Positions 15,700 to 24,129 of a DNA stretch of 56,807 nt are shown here, one piece after another. Position numbers and translations under genes: made by a program. Source of the DNA: an uncultured Alistipes sp. Its GTDB lineage: Bacteria > Bacteroidota > Bacteroidia > Bacteroidales > Rikenellaceae. Under the pieces are notes generated by a model. It saw nothing but the letters and a program-made list of their open reading frames with translations, did not search any database and was not told where the DNA came from. Where the stretch lies: NCBI GenBank assembly GCA_947177225.1, contig CAMWTS010000013.1, positions 1 through 56,807 on the forward strand, in the 5' to 3' direction. Numbering within the stretch: position 1 is the stretch's first letter; every line of letters starts with the position of its first letter.

Positions 15700-17502
15700 A
15701 TGACATTTTTCGCACCATTCACTCTGCCGTTCATTATCGGCGCAGCGGTCATGGCCGCGGTGCTGGTTGCCAAATATACGCTTTGGACTATTCATCTGCC
15801 GGCGGAGGACAAGCGGCTGATACGTCGCAACATGTTTTCTGCCAAGAGCCTGGCGGCCGTATGGGAGGTCGTGCGCGAATCGCTGTTGCATGTGCGCATA
15901 TGGCGCGTCAATCCGATGTTGGGCTACATGCACTCGTCGCTGGCTCTGGGCTGGTTTCTGCTGATCGCCATAGGGTGGATCGAAACGGTGGCCTACCTCG
16001 GTTGGGGCTGGGTGCCGTTGCAGGGACACGTCTTTTTCAAATACTTCATGCCCGTCAACGGCATCGCCGAACATAAGGCCGGATTCGAGTTCGCAATGGA
16101 TCTGATGCTGACAGTAGTGCTGTCGGGTGTGGCTCTGGCGTGGATAAAGCGCATGCGTTCACGACTGATGGGCATGCGGCGCACCACGCGCCACGTGGCT
16201 TTCGACCGTATCGCGCTGTCGGCTTTGTGGTTCGTGTTTCCGTTGCGCTATGTTGCCGAGAGCATTACATGCGCCATCTATGGCGGCGGCAGTTTCCTGA
16301 CGGGAACCACGGGCAAGCTGCTCGGCGAGCATCTCGATTCGGCGACGCTCGATGCGTTGTCGGAGCCTGCCTGGTGGCTCTATTCGATTGCGCTGGGAGT
16401 ATTCTTCGTGGCTATGCCCTTCTCTCGCTACATGCACATATTCACCGAGATACCGCTTATTTTTCTGCGCCGCTACAAACTCGCACCCTCTGTCGAGGAG
16501 AAATCTTATGACAACTTCGAGGTGGAGGCCTGCTCGCGCTGCGGCATCTGCATCGACCCTTGCCAGTTGCAGGCGGATCTGGGCATCGACGATGTGCAGT
16601 CGGTCTATTTTCTGCGTGACCGCCGCTACAACATGCTGAAACTCGCCACGGCCAACAACTGCCTGATGTGCGGACGCTGTCAGACGCAGTGCCCGGTAGG
16701 CATCAATCTCAATACGCTCCGGCTCAACTCGCGCGCCAAGTTGCGCAACATACCCAATGAGGGGCGTTACGGCTATCTGGCCGGTCTCGACCGTTCGACG
16801 GGTGAGGGGCGCACTGGATACTTTGCCGGTTGCATGACAACGCTCACGCCGCGCACGCTGGCTGCCATGAATGCCATATTCGAGGCTGCGGGCGACGATG
16901 TGTGGCGCGCCGATTCGGACGGAGGCGTATGCTGCGGACGTCCGCTGATGCTGTCGGGCGAGACGGCTGCTGCGCGAAAGATGATCGACTACAACACCGG
17001 GCTGTTCCGTCGTCACGGTATAACGCGCCTTGTCACATCATGTCCCATATGTCTGAAAGTGTTTCGCGAGCAGTACGATCTCGACGGCATCGAGGTGCTG
17101 CACCACTCGGAGTATATCTGCCGCATGATTGAGAGCGGACGATTGCATGTCGACCGTTCCGACGAGCTTTACACCTATCACGACCCGTGTGAGCTGGGGC
17201 GTGGCTGCGACATATACGACGAGCCGCGCCGCGCGATAGAGGCGGTAGGCAGACTCGCGGAGCCTGAACACAATCGTCGCAATTCGCTCTGTTGCGGAGC
17301 CTCGCTGGCCAATACGGTCATCGACGACAAGCAGCAGAGACGCATCGCGCAGCGCATGGCGGCCGAGTTGGAGGCTACGGGTGCAGGGACGATCGTTACC
17401 GCATGTCCGTTGTGTCATAAGAGCATCGAACGTGTTGCCGACTGCGGGACGATGGATCTGGCCGAGGTGGTCGCAAAAAATATTTTGAGAGATAAACGAT
17501 AG
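15700..17502 (+). CDS. Membrane-anchored HdrD/DsrK/QmoC-like iron-sulfur protein
   Basis: The 600-residue protein fuses a cytochrome-b-like (NarI-type) membrane domain with about five helices and candidate haem His residues in residues 1-270 to a cytosolic part with two [4Fe-4S] motifs (CSRCGICIDPC, CLMCGRCQTQCP) and two CCG domains (GCMT...VCCGRP...SCPIC and HDPCELG...LCCGAS...ACPLC). This layout is that of HdrED/DsrMK/QmoC-type quinone-linked subunits. I infer exchange of electrons with menaquinone. It closes the Hdr-like operon. Confidence 0.87.
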   Translation: MTFFAPFTLPFIIGAAVMAAVLVAKYTLWTIHLPAEDKRLIRRNMFSAKSLAAVWEVVRESLLHVRIWRVNPMLGYMHSSLALGWFLLIAIGWIETVAYLGWGWVPLQGHVFFKYFMPVNGIAEHKAGFEFAMDLMLTVVLSGVALAWIKRMRSRLMGMRRTTRHVAFDRIALSALWFVFPLRYVAESITCAIYGGGSFLTGTTGKLLGEHLDSATLDALSEPAWWLYSIALGVFFVAMPFSRYMHIFTEIPLIFLRRYKLAPSVEEKSYDNFEVEACSRCGICIDPCQLQADLGIDDVQSVYFLRDRRYNMLKLATANNCLMCGRCQTQCPVGINLNTLRLNSRAKLRNIPNEGRYGYLAGLDRSTGEGRTGYFAGCMTTLTPRTLAAMNAIFEAAGDDVWRADSDGGVCCGRPLMLSGETAAARKMIDYNTGLFRRHGITRLVTSCPICLKVFREQYDLDGIEVLHHSEYICRMIESGRLHVDRSDELYTYHDPCELGRGCDIYDEPRRAIEAVGRLAEPEHNRRNSLCCGASLANTVIDDKQQRRIAQRMAAELEATGAGTIVTACPLCHKSIERVADCGTMDLAEVVAKNILRDKR

Positions 17503-17560
17503 ATATGCAGTATTTTATGCGCGCGTCGATCGTGCTCCGACGGTTGAAATGTAAAAAAGA

Positions 17561-17592
17561 TTTGCGTAAATAGTATTTTTGTATTACATTTG
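17561..17592 (+). promoter_or_regulatory. Promoter of tRNA-fMet
   Basis: TTTG at 17561-17564 and TACATTTG at 17585-17592 are separated by 20 bases, a near-ideal match to the Bacteroidota primary-sigma promoter. Confidence 0.8.
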
Positions 17593-17634
17593 CACCATCG
17601 AAAACGAAATGGCCGCTTAGGCGCGAAGATATAT

Positions 17635-17707
17635 CGCGGGATAGAGCAGTTGGCAGCTCGTCGGGCTCATAACCCGGAGGTCGGAGGTTCGAGTCCTCCT
17701 CCCGCTA
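17635..17707 (+). tRNA. Initiator tRNA-fMet (CAT anticodon)
   Basis: A full cloverleaf of 73 nt folds: acceptor arm with bases 1 and 72 unpaired (C and T), anticodon stem with the initiator-specific three G-C pairs around CTCATAA, and T-loop GGTTCGAGTCC. The 1-72 mismatch and the GGG/CCC anticodon stem identify the initiator rather than the elongator Met tRNA. CCA is not encoded. Confidence 0.96.
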
Positions 17708-17710
17708 CTT

Positions 17711-17742
17711 AAAGAGAGGTTTTTACCTCTCTTTTTCTTTTT
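17711..17742 (+). terminator. Intrinsic terminator of tRNA-fMet
   Basis: AAAGAGAGGT pairs with ACCTCTCTTT (10 bp) around TTTT and is followed by a T-rich tail. Confidence 0.9.
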
Positions 17743-18055
17743 GTGTTCGGAGCCGATTGCCGCTTGAATCGGGCATTGGATAATCCCCGCTTCGCACGAT
17801 CATCTTGCATGATGGCCAGTCTTATTCTTATCTGCGGTTTTTATATTGTTTCACAATTGCCGGCACTATGTGGCGGCGCGGTTTGCCGTATGCTTATTGC
17901 GTGGGGCAGAGTGTAATGTATGCGGCGCTCTGCTGCGGCATGCTGTTGCAATTATGGCCGATTGTTTGAAATATTTTATTTGAAAAATGGGCGACATAAG
18001 CATGGTACTATACACTTTTTTGACGTATAGGCATATTTTAACGGAAAAGTTGTGC

Positions 18056-18063
18056 TATCTTTG
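18056..18063 (+). promoter_or_regulatory. -7 promoter element of the structured RNA
   Basis: TATCTTTG is the form most often seen in this window. A TTTT run at 18036-18039 is the only -33 candidate, so the upstream element is weak. Confidence 0.6.
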
Positions 18064-18475
18064 TCGCTGATATGTCGGCACGACCGACTAAATGATAGAG
18101 GGTAAACAGCTCTTTATACCTACGAAAACTTGGGAACTCCTTCGGGAGTGTTTGAAATCGGTATAATGGTTGTCACACCTTGTTATGTCTTGCTCGTCTT
18201 TTGGCGGGCGGGGCTGACATGGCGCAGGACAGCTTCCGATTTCGGGTTCCCAAGACCTTCGTAGGAGCTGCAAATGCGCCATCTTTGTCTGATTATAATT
18301 CCGGTTAGACCGAATCTGATCGCGTCTCGAAGCGCGGTCAGTTGCGGTATGAATTTTGTGATATATAAGACATTGATATAGTTTTGATCCGGCCAAACCA
18401 AGTATTTCTAACCACTGTTGGCGGAGGGGCGGTTGCGATATGGCCTAACGTATCGGCCGCCCTGTTGTTTTTATC
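18064..18475 (+). ncRNA. Probable structured non-coding RNA, about 400 nt, family unassigned
   Basis: A -7 element (18056) and a strong terminator (18427-18472) bracket DNA with no coding potential but extensive complementarity. A long-range helix is formed by CAGCT (18107) with AGCTG (18266), CCTACGAA (18119-18126) with TTCGTAGG (18258-18265), and CTTGGGAAC (18129-18137) with GTTCCCAAG (18246-18254). Within it are a CTCC-TTCG-GGAG tetraloop hairpin (18137-18148), GAAATCGG (18154-18161) paired with CCGATTTC (18236-18243), and GCTCGTC-TTTT-GGCGGGC. A further hairpin CTGATCGCG/CGCGGTCAG lies at 18316-18341. The rod-like first half recalls 6S RNA; I see no RNase P, tmRNA or SRP signatures. A second CATCTTTG at 18290 could split this into two transcripts. 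Confidence 0.6.
18427..18472 (+). terminator. Intrinsic terminator of the structured RNA
   Basis: GGGCGG and CGATA pair with TATCG and CCGCCC around a 10-base loop, followed by TGTTGTTTTT. It has no T-tract on the opposite strand, so it serves plus-strand transcription. Confidence 0.85.
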
Positions 18476-18563
18476 CGGTCGGTAACCGATCTTCGTCCTC
18501 GATTTTGAGCCTGCGCGTTATGTGCCGTACGGTTTGCCGTCGCCGTTCGCACCGGCAACGGTT

Positions 18564-18591
18564 GCGCCCCGAACGATGGTGTCCGGGGCGC
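18564..18591. other. Hairpin just past the end of the PPDK-like gene
   Basis: GCGCCCCG and CGGGGCGC form a perfect 8-bp stem with a 12-base loop, 22 bases beyond the minus-strand stop codon. It lacks a T-tract, so it may protect the 3' end or terminate weakly. Confidence 0.4.
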
Positions 18592-18612
18592 GGCAGGCGA
18601 TGTATGCGATTG

Positions 18613-21567
18613 TTATTTTATTATGCCCTTGTTGTTGACTCCGTCGACGAATATGTCGAGCGGACGGTCGAAGCGCACTGCGCGCAGATAGGTGCTTTCG
18701 TACTCGGCCGGCATGGCGTTGAGCCGTTCGACGTCGAACATGCCGTCGCCGGCATATGGGTTGACGGTCATGTATCCGACACCGAACGAAGTGACGTTCT
18801 GGAAGAAGTGCGAACCCTGGCTCGGCTCGATGTTGAAATCCTCCAATCCGCACTCGATGATTACTTTCGATTCGGATATGTCGCTCCACTTGATAGGTAT
18901 TCCGAGCCATGGATTGCTCGACCCCCAGCGTCCGGGCCCAAGCAGTACGTAGCCGCGCTTCTCGCTGCGCATGCGGGCATTCAGATCGGTCAGCTCGCGC
19001 GCTATCTCGGCCGTATGCGAGGGGTCGAAGGCCTCCGAGCGTACATATACTATGTCCGATACCTGCTCTATGGCACCCGTGCCCAATGCGCTCTCGGAGT
19101 AGACTATGGCATCGTCGTGCGAGATCTTCGACCAGTCGGCCGTGTGGTCTGTCTGGTTGTCGGCTATTGGACGTATCTGCAATACGTTGAATATACGCTG
19201 CCGGCCTGCCGTGTCGAGGTTGGCGGCGAACTCGATCTCCACCTGGCACTTCATCTCGCTCACGCCCACTTCCAACAGCGAGTTGACGATGTCGGCCAGC
19301 GGGAATGTATTGAATTTCAATATCGGGGCGAACGTTATCACCTTGAAGCCATCGGCCAGTGCCGAATCGACTATGCGCTGCGAGTGCATGTCCCATGTCG
19401 AGGCCACGTGGCGCAGGTTGCGGAAACCCTTGCAGGCCATGATGTCGAGTCGTTCGAGGTTGATGCCGTCGTCGATCGAGGTCTTGAACTTCTCGGGTTT
19501 CAGGTTGAGTGCATACATGGTGTGCTGTGTGTCGCGCATGGCCAGATTCGATGTCGAGGTCTGCAACACATGGTTTGGATAGCGTGGCGAGAATCGCAAT
19601 ACCTCGTCGCCGTCGACCACGCTCTTGCCGAGACCGAAAGCCAGCTTGACTATACCCTCCTCGGCCTTCTCGTAGCCGATGGGGTAGTGGTTGAGCGAGC
19701 GTGCCACGCCCGACAGCGTGGGGAAGAAATACCCTTTGTCCTCCGATCCGCATATCTCCTGCACGACGATGGCCATCTTCTCCTCGCTGATGACGTTGGC
19801 CGTGGCGGTGATGTAGGCTCGCGACGAAGAGAAGAACACCGAGGCGTAGACGCTCTTGATGGCCTTGCCCAGCAGACGCAGCTGCTGATCCTCGTTGTCG
19901 GTGTGAGGAATCATGTAGGTGGAGTAGATGCCTGCGAACGGCTGATAATACGAGTCCTCCAACTTCGAGCTGGAACGTACGGCAAGCGGTGCACGGGAGG
20001 TGCGGACGAAGGCTCTGAGACACTCGATCAGGCTGTCGGGCAGAGTCGAGGCCACGAACTCCGAGAGTATCTCCTCGTCGGATATGTCGGCATTGATGAC
20101 ATATTGCAGACCGTTGTCGATGATGAAGCGATCGAAATATTCGGTGGTAACTACCACCGTGCGCGGTATCATCACGCGCACGTTGTCCCAGCGGTCATAG
20201 AGGCTGTGACGCTGCAACACGCTGTTCATGAATGCCAGACCGCGAGCCTTGCCTCCCAGCGAGCCATTGCCTATGCGGGCGAACCATATGGCATCGTTGT
20301 AGGTCGCAGGATCGAATTGTGCCACGACGCCCTGACCCACAGCCACGCGATATTCGCGAATCTGCTCGACACAGAAGCGTTTGATCTCGTCGGCACTGCC
20401 GAACTCGTTGATGCTCTTGGCACGGAAAGCCTTGCCAAGATGGAACAGACCGCGCGAGAGCAGCCACTTCGATAGATAGTTTTTCGATATGTTGTAGAGC
20501 AGTATGTTGTCGTCGACATTGCGCATGAGCCGTTGCAGACCGTAGAGATCTTTGGCGCGCATGACCTCGTTGCCGGTGGCCGGATCCTTGAATACCAGAT
20601 CGCCGAAAGCGAATTCGCGGCTGATGTAGTCGCTCAGATCGTGTATCAGCGTCTTGGAGTTCTTTACGATGAAGCCCACGCCGAGCTGCTCGGCCGTCTG
20701 GCGCATGCTCTCCTGCGACGACTGCAACAGAAATGGCATCATGGGATTGTCGTGGCGGATCAGCCGGCAGAGGTCGATGCCGGCATCGAGCTTCTCCTCC
20801 TTTGGAGGGTCGTTGCGGTCGACCACGAAGCCTACGTCGGAGATCACGCCGAGCAGATTGTGTTTGTAACGCTCATACAGTGCCACGGCATCGTTGTAGT
20901 TCGTGGCCATGAGTATCTTCGGACGGGCACGCTTGCGCATTATGCGCTGCTGCTCGTTAAGAGCCTCCTTGATCGATTCGCCGTTCTGTTGCAACACGAG
21001 TTTGTAGATGGCCGGCAGATAGGTGGAGTAGTAGCGTATGGAGTCCTCGACGAGCAGTATGGCCTGCACACCCACCTCCGATATGTCGTGCTCGGCGTTG
21101 ATGCTGTCCTCCAACAGCTTTATGATGGCTATTATCAGATCGGCGGAGTTGTTCCAGCAGAAGATATGGTCGAAGCGCGATGTGTCCTGCTCGCCTATGC
21201 GGCGATATATCTCTTTCGAGAAGTTGGTCAGCAGCACCAGAGCGATATCGGGATATTGCTCCTTGACGATCTTCGAGAACGAGAAAACATCTATCTCGCC
21301 CACGTTGTACATCGTGAGTATCAGGTCGAAATCGTGATCTCGCGACAGTATGTCCAACGCCTCGCGCGTAGAATCGGCGCGTGTTATGGCCGGCGGATTG
21401 CTCAGATTGAGTTCTGCATATTCATGCGTTATCTGCGACTCTATGTGCCCGTCCTCTTCGAGCGTATAGCGGTCGTAGCTGTTGCATATCAAAAGGATTT
21501 TTCTGATGCGGTGGCTCATCAGCGATTGGTAATCCACCTCGTTGCGGGTGTGTTTGTTGCCGTCCAT
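18613..21567 (-). CDS. Receiver-like domains fused to a PEP synthase/PPDK ATP-binding domain
   Basis: The 984-residue protein has two receiver-like segments (about residues 20-155 and 165-320, with LLVEDSIRYY and SDVGF in the second), then a pyruvate-phosphate-dikinase N-terminal ATP-grasp region (GGKARGLAFMN at 438-448, PLAVRSSSKLEDS at 527-539, LQIRP at 796-800) and a further conserved block, GYVLLGPGRWGSSNPW at 872-887. The phosphohistidine swivel and the PEP/pyruvate TIM barrel of true PPDK or PpsA are absent, so it is unlikely to make PEP. It may be a phosphotransfer regulator. The start at 21567 lies just after a -7 element; 21519 is an alternative. Confidence 0.8.
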   Translation of the reverse strand: MDGNKHTRNEVDYQSLMSHRIRKILLICNSYDRYTLEEDGHIESQITHEYAELNLSNPPAITRADSTREALDILSRDHDFDLILTMYNVGEIDVFSFSKIVKEQYPDIALVLLTNFSKEIYRRIGEQDTSRFDHIFCWNNSADLIIAIIKLLEDSINAEHDISEVGVQAILLVEDSIRYYSTYLPAIYKLVLQQNGESIKEALNEQQRIMRKRARPKILMATNYNDAVALYERYKHNLLGVISDVGFVVDRNDPPKEEKLDAGIDLCRLIRHDNPMMPFLLQSSQESMRQTAEQLGVGFIVKNSKTLIHDLSDYISREFAFGDLVFKDPATGNEVMRAKDLYGLQRLMRNVDDNILLYNISKNYLSKWLLSRGLFHLGKAFRAKSINEFGSADEIKRFCVEQIREYRVAVGQGVVAQFDPATYNDAIWFARIGNGSLGGKARGLAFMNSVLQRHSLYDRWDNVRVMIPRTVVVTTEYFDRFIIDNGLQYVINADISDEEILSEFVASTLPDSLIECLRAFVRTSRAPLAVRSSSKLEDSYYQPFAGIYSTYMIPHTDNEDQQLRLLGKAIKSVYASVFFSSSRAYITATANVISEEKMAIVVQEICGSEDKGYFFPTLSGVARSLNHYPIGYEKAEEGIVKLAFGLGKSVVDGDEVLRFSPRYPNHVLQTSTSNLAMRDTQHTMYALNLKPEKFKTSIDDGINLERLDIMACKGFRNLRHVASTWDMHSQRIVDSALADGFKVITFAPILKFNTFPLADIVNSLLEVGVSEMKCQVEIEFAANLDTAGRQRIFNVLQIRPIADNQTDHTADWSKISHDDAIVYSESALGTGAIEQVSDIVYVRSEAFDPSHTAEIARELTDLNARMRSEKRGYVLLGPGRWGSSNPWLGIPIKWSDISESKVIIECGLEDFNIEPSQGSHFFQNVTSFGVGYMTVNPYAGDGMFDVERLNAMPAEYESTYLRAVRFDRPLDIFVDGVNNKGIIK

Positions 21568-21592
21568 ATGGCTGGGATTTATGTGATATGCA

Positions 21593-21600
21593 CAAAGATA
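21593..21600 (-). promoter_or_regulatory. -7 promoter element of the PPDK-like gene
   Basis: Minus-strand TATCTTTG lies 26 bases before the ATG at 21567. The family A repeat begins about 24 bases further upstream, in the region where upstream promoter contacts would fall. Confidence 0.6.
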
Positions 21601-21623
21601 AGCAATTTTCGTGACTTTTTTGT

Positions 21624-21748
21624 TTTTTTCGTGAAAAGGCATCATTAGCGTCACCTCAATCATTGGCGCGAATAGGCAGTACGGGTTAGTACAGCCTATC
21701 CGCACCAATTTCATGTCGGCACCGCTACTAACGCCTTTTGACGAAAAA
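21624..21748. repeat. Family A palindromic repeat, copy A4
   Basis: Ends TTTTTCGTGAAAAGGC and GCCTTTTGACGAAAAA pair with one mismatch. The centre is the longest nested stem in the window: ATTGG, C, GCG, A, ATAGGC, A, GTAC paired with GTAC, A, GCCTAT, C, CGC, A, CCAAT, with unpaired bases at the same steps as in copy A1 although the arms differ. Confidence 0.85.
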
Positions 21749-21771
21749 TGGGGTTTGTGGTTCTTGGTCTG

Positions 21772-21892
21772 TTTTCCTTGAAAAGCGGCATTCTGCTTCC
21801 GCGCCTTGTCGCTCGCCAATGGGCAGTACGGCGAGTACAGCCCATCGTCTCACTCCTGCGTTGCGTGGCATAATACCGCTTTTGACGAAAAA
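21772..21892. repeat. Family A palindromic repeat, copy A5, plus adjoining half copy
   Basis: Ends CCTTGAAAAGCGG and CCGCTTTTGACGAAAAA with the central stem ATGGGC-A-GTAC / GTAC-A-GCCCAT. A second left end (TTTTTTTGTGAAAAAGCCGC) starts around 21903 and is cut off at about 21925. Confidence 0.8.
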
Positions 21893-21945
21893 GGAGGAGT
21901 CTGTTTTTTTGTGAAAAAGCCGCTACTCTCCGATCCCGACCCGTA

Positions 21946-21983
21946 TGAAAACAGACGCGGACAGACGAAAGTCTGTCCGCGTC
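21946..21983 (-). terminator. Intrinsic terminator of transketolase
   Basis: GACGCGGACAGAC and GTCTGTCCGCGTC form a perfect 13-bp stem closed by four bases; on the minus strand it is followed by TGTTTTC. It lies about 40 bases past the tkt stop. Confidence 0.85.
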
Positions 21984-22021
21984 AAGGATTGGGATAAGGC
22001 GATGACGCCTTTATGCCTGGA

Positions 22022-24049
22022 TTATGCGAGCATCTCCTTTACCTCCTGGCATACGGTCTTGCCGTTGTAACCGAACTTCTCGTCGAGCACCTTGTAGGGA
22101 GCCGAGTAACCGAAGTGGTCGAAGCCGTGGATCTTGCCGTTGTCGCCGACCAGACCCAGCAGGTTGATCGACAGACCGGAAGTCATACCGTAACGCGGCA
22201 GACCGGCCGGAATAACGCTTGCGCGATACTCCTGCGGCTGGTCGCGGAAAAGTCCCTCGCTCGGTACGCTTACCACGCGCACGCCGATGCCCTCGGCGGC
22301 CAGCAGTTCGGCACCCTCGACCAGTGTTGCGACCTCCGAGCCGGTGGCTATGAGCACAGCTTTGGGATCGGGCGTATCCAATACCACATAACCTCCCTTG
22401 GCTGCCTGCATGGCCTCCTCGCGACGGCTGTTGCCAGTCAGCGCGGGCAGCGTTTTGATGTTCTGGCGCGAGAGCACCAGTGCCACGGGGCGATGCTCTT
22501 CCAGAGCTATTTTCCATGCGGCGATGGTCTCGTCGGCATCGGCCGGACGCAAAACCACCATCGAACGCTCGCCGTTATGGTTGTGCAGATGCTCCATCAG
22601 ACGTATCTGAGCCTCGTGCTCGACAGGCTCGTGAGTGGGACCGTCCTCGCCCACACGGAACGAGTCGTGAGTCCAGATGTAGATCACGTGCAGGTGCATA
22701 AGAGCCGACAGACGAACTGCGGGCTTCATGTAATCCGAGAATACGAAGAACGTACCGCATGCCGGAATCACGCCGCCGTGCAGTGCCATACCGTTCATCA
22801 CGCAGGCCATGGTAAGCTCGGCTACGCCGGCCTGGAAGAAGTTGCCCGAGAAATCGCCCTTGGTGAAGGCCTTGGTCTTTTTCAGGAAGCCGTCGGTCTT
22901 GTCGGAATTCGACAGGTCGGCCGAGGCTACGATCATGTTCTCCACTTTCTCGGCATAGGTGCCCAGCACAGTGGCCGAAGCGGCGCGCGTAGCTATGTCC
23001 TGCTTCATGTCGATGGCAGAGTAGTCGATCTGGGGCAGCTTGCCTGAGAAGAACGAGTCGAGCTTCTCGGCCAGGGCGGGATTCTCGGCTCGCCATGCCG
23101 ATTCGGTGGCGGCGCGCTCGGCAGCCCATGCTGTCAGCTGCTCGCGACGGGCGGCATATACCTGCTTCGTCTCTTCGAATACGGCGAACGGCTCGTCGGG
23201 ATTGCCTCCCAGATTTCGTATGGTGGCAGCGATGTCGGCACCGGCGGCTGTCAGCGGCTGTCCGTGTGTCGAAACCTTATGCTCGAAGCTCTCGCCCGAA
23301 GCGGTCACGGCGCCTTTGCCCATCACCGTGTGACCGATGATGATGGTCGGACGCTCCTGCTCCTCGCCTGCACTGCGCAGTGCCGCGCGGATCTGATCGA
23401 TATCCTGTCCGTCGATCTCGATGACGTTCCAGTTCCATGCACGATACTTGGCAGCTACGTCTTCGGTGTCTACCTCGTCGCACTTGGTCGAGAGCTGTAT
23501 GTTGTTCGAATCGTAATACATGATGAAGTTGCTCAGACCCAGGTGACCGGCGATGCGTCCCACACCCTGTGAGATCTCCTCCTGCACTGCGCCGTCGGAG
23601 ATGTAGGCATAGGTCTTGTGTGCCGTCCACTCGCCGAAGCGTGCTGCGATGAAACGCTCGGCGATGGCTGCGCCCAGAGCCATTGCATGTCCCTGACCCA
23701 GCGGACCCGAGGTGTTCTCAACACCGCGCATGACATCAACTTCGGGGTGACCCGGAGTCACGCTGCCCCACTGACGCAGCGACTGCAAGTCCTCTGTGGT
23801 GTAGTGACCGGCCAGCGACAGCACCGCATAGAGCATGGGCGACATGTGACCTGGATCGAGGAAGAGACGGTCGCGGAACGGATATGTCATATCTGCGGGA
23901 TTGTAGCGCAGGAATTCGGCATAGAGCACGTTGATGAAATCGGCTCCGCCCATGGCGCCGCCCGGGTGTCCCGATTTCGACTTCTCGACCATCGATGCGG
24001 CCAGAATACGGATATTGTCGGCCGCGCGTTTAAGATTTGAATTAGTCAT
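22022..24049 (-). CDS. tkt: Transketolase
   Basis: The 675-residue thiamine-diphosphate enzyme moves two-carbon ketol units in the non-oxidative pentose phosphate pathway. The N-terminal signature KSKSGHPGGAMGGADF, the TPP/Mg region SDGAVQEEIS with NNIQLS, the pyrimidine domain GMALHGGVIPACGTF and the phosphate-binding HDSFRVGEDGPTHEPVEH are all present. The start MTNSNLKRAADNIR is chosen because the upstream in-frame ATG lies too close to the promoter and adds a non-family extension. It has its own promoter and a strong terminator, so it is probably monocistronic. Confidence 0.96.
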   Translation of the reverse strand: MTNSNLKRAADNIRILAASMVEKSKSGHPGGAMGGADFINVLYAEFLRYNPADMTYPFRDRLFLDPGHMSPMLYAVLSLAGHYTTEDLQSLRQWGSVTPGHPEVDVMRGVENTSGPLGQGHAMALGAAIAERFIAARFGEWTAHKTYAYISDGAVQEEISQGVGRIAGHLGLSNFIMYYDSNNIQLSTKCDEVDTEDVAAKYRAWNWNVIEIDGQDIDQIRAALRSAGEEQERPTIIIGHTVMGKGAVTASGESFEHKVSTHGQPLTAAGADIAATIRNLGGNPDEPFAVFEETKQVYAARREQLTAWAAERAATESAWRAENPALAEKLDSFFSGKLPQIDYSAIDMKQDIATRAASATVLGTYAEKVENMIVASADLSNSDKTDGFLKKTKAFTKGDFSGNFFQAGVAELTMACVMNGMALHGGVIPACGTFFVFSDYMKPAVRLSALMHLHVIYIWTHDSFRVGEDGPTHEPVEHEAQIRLMEHLHNHNGERSMVVLRPADADETIAAWKIALEEHRPVALVLSRQNIKTLPALTGNSRREEAMQAAKGGYVVLDTPDPKAVLIATGSEVATLVEGAELLAAEGIGVRVVSVPSEGLFRDQPQEYRASVIPAGLPRYGMTSGLSINLLGLVGDNGKIHGFDHFGYSAPYKVLDEKFGYNGKTVCQEVKEMLA

Positions 24050-24109
24050 CGTATTATATTTTGGATTTGTTTCGTTTCGTTTTGTATCGTTTAGTGATTT
24101 TTTACGATG

Positions 24110-24117
24110 CAAATATA
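24110..24117 (-). promoter_or_regulatory. -7 promoter element of tkt
   Basis: Minus-strand TATATTTG lies about 60 bases before the tkt start codon and close to the clpX stop codon. No clear -33 element is visible. Confidence 0.5.
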
Positions 24118-24129
24118 CTTATTTTTTGC

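Larger units (their letters stand above)
17503..18612. other. 1.1-kb spacer with the initiator tRNA and a structured RNA
   Basis: No protein gene is supported. The spacer contains a promoter (17561-17592), tRNA-fMet (17635-17707) with its terminator, an uninterpreted AT-mixed stretch (17743-18050), then a promoter, strong long-range complementarities and a terminator that define a probable non-coding RNA (18064-18475). A hairpin near 18564-18591 lies just beyond the end of the minus-strand gene. Confidence 0.7.
21568..22021. other. Spacer with two full family A palindromes and the tkt terminator
   Basis: The 454 bases contain the promoter of the PPDK-like gene (21593-21600), family A copies at 21624-21748 and 21772-21892, a truncated third left half at about 21903-21925, and the terminator of the transketolase gene. 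No gene is supported. Confidence 0.75.

Noticed and set aside
12561..17502. Methanogen-type heterodisulfide metabolism
   Set aside because: Only the protein families match; promoter type and gene content are bacterial, and no coenzyme M/B or methanogenesis genes are present.
18064..18475. Possible RNase P RNA, tmRNA or SRP RNA
   Set aside because: No GAGGAAAGTCC/ACAGAA pair for RNase P, no tRNA-like ends or tag frame for tmRNA, and no SRP apical GGAA/GCAG loop; left as unassigned.
18418..20475. 685-codon plus-strand frame opposite the PPDK-like gene
   Set aside because: It lies antisense to a recognised protein, starts inside the RNA terminator and has no family features.
21568..21819. N-terminal extension of the PPDK-like protein to an ATG at 21819
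   Set aside because: The extra 84 codons run through a family A repeat and past a good promoter element, so they are not translated as part of this protein.
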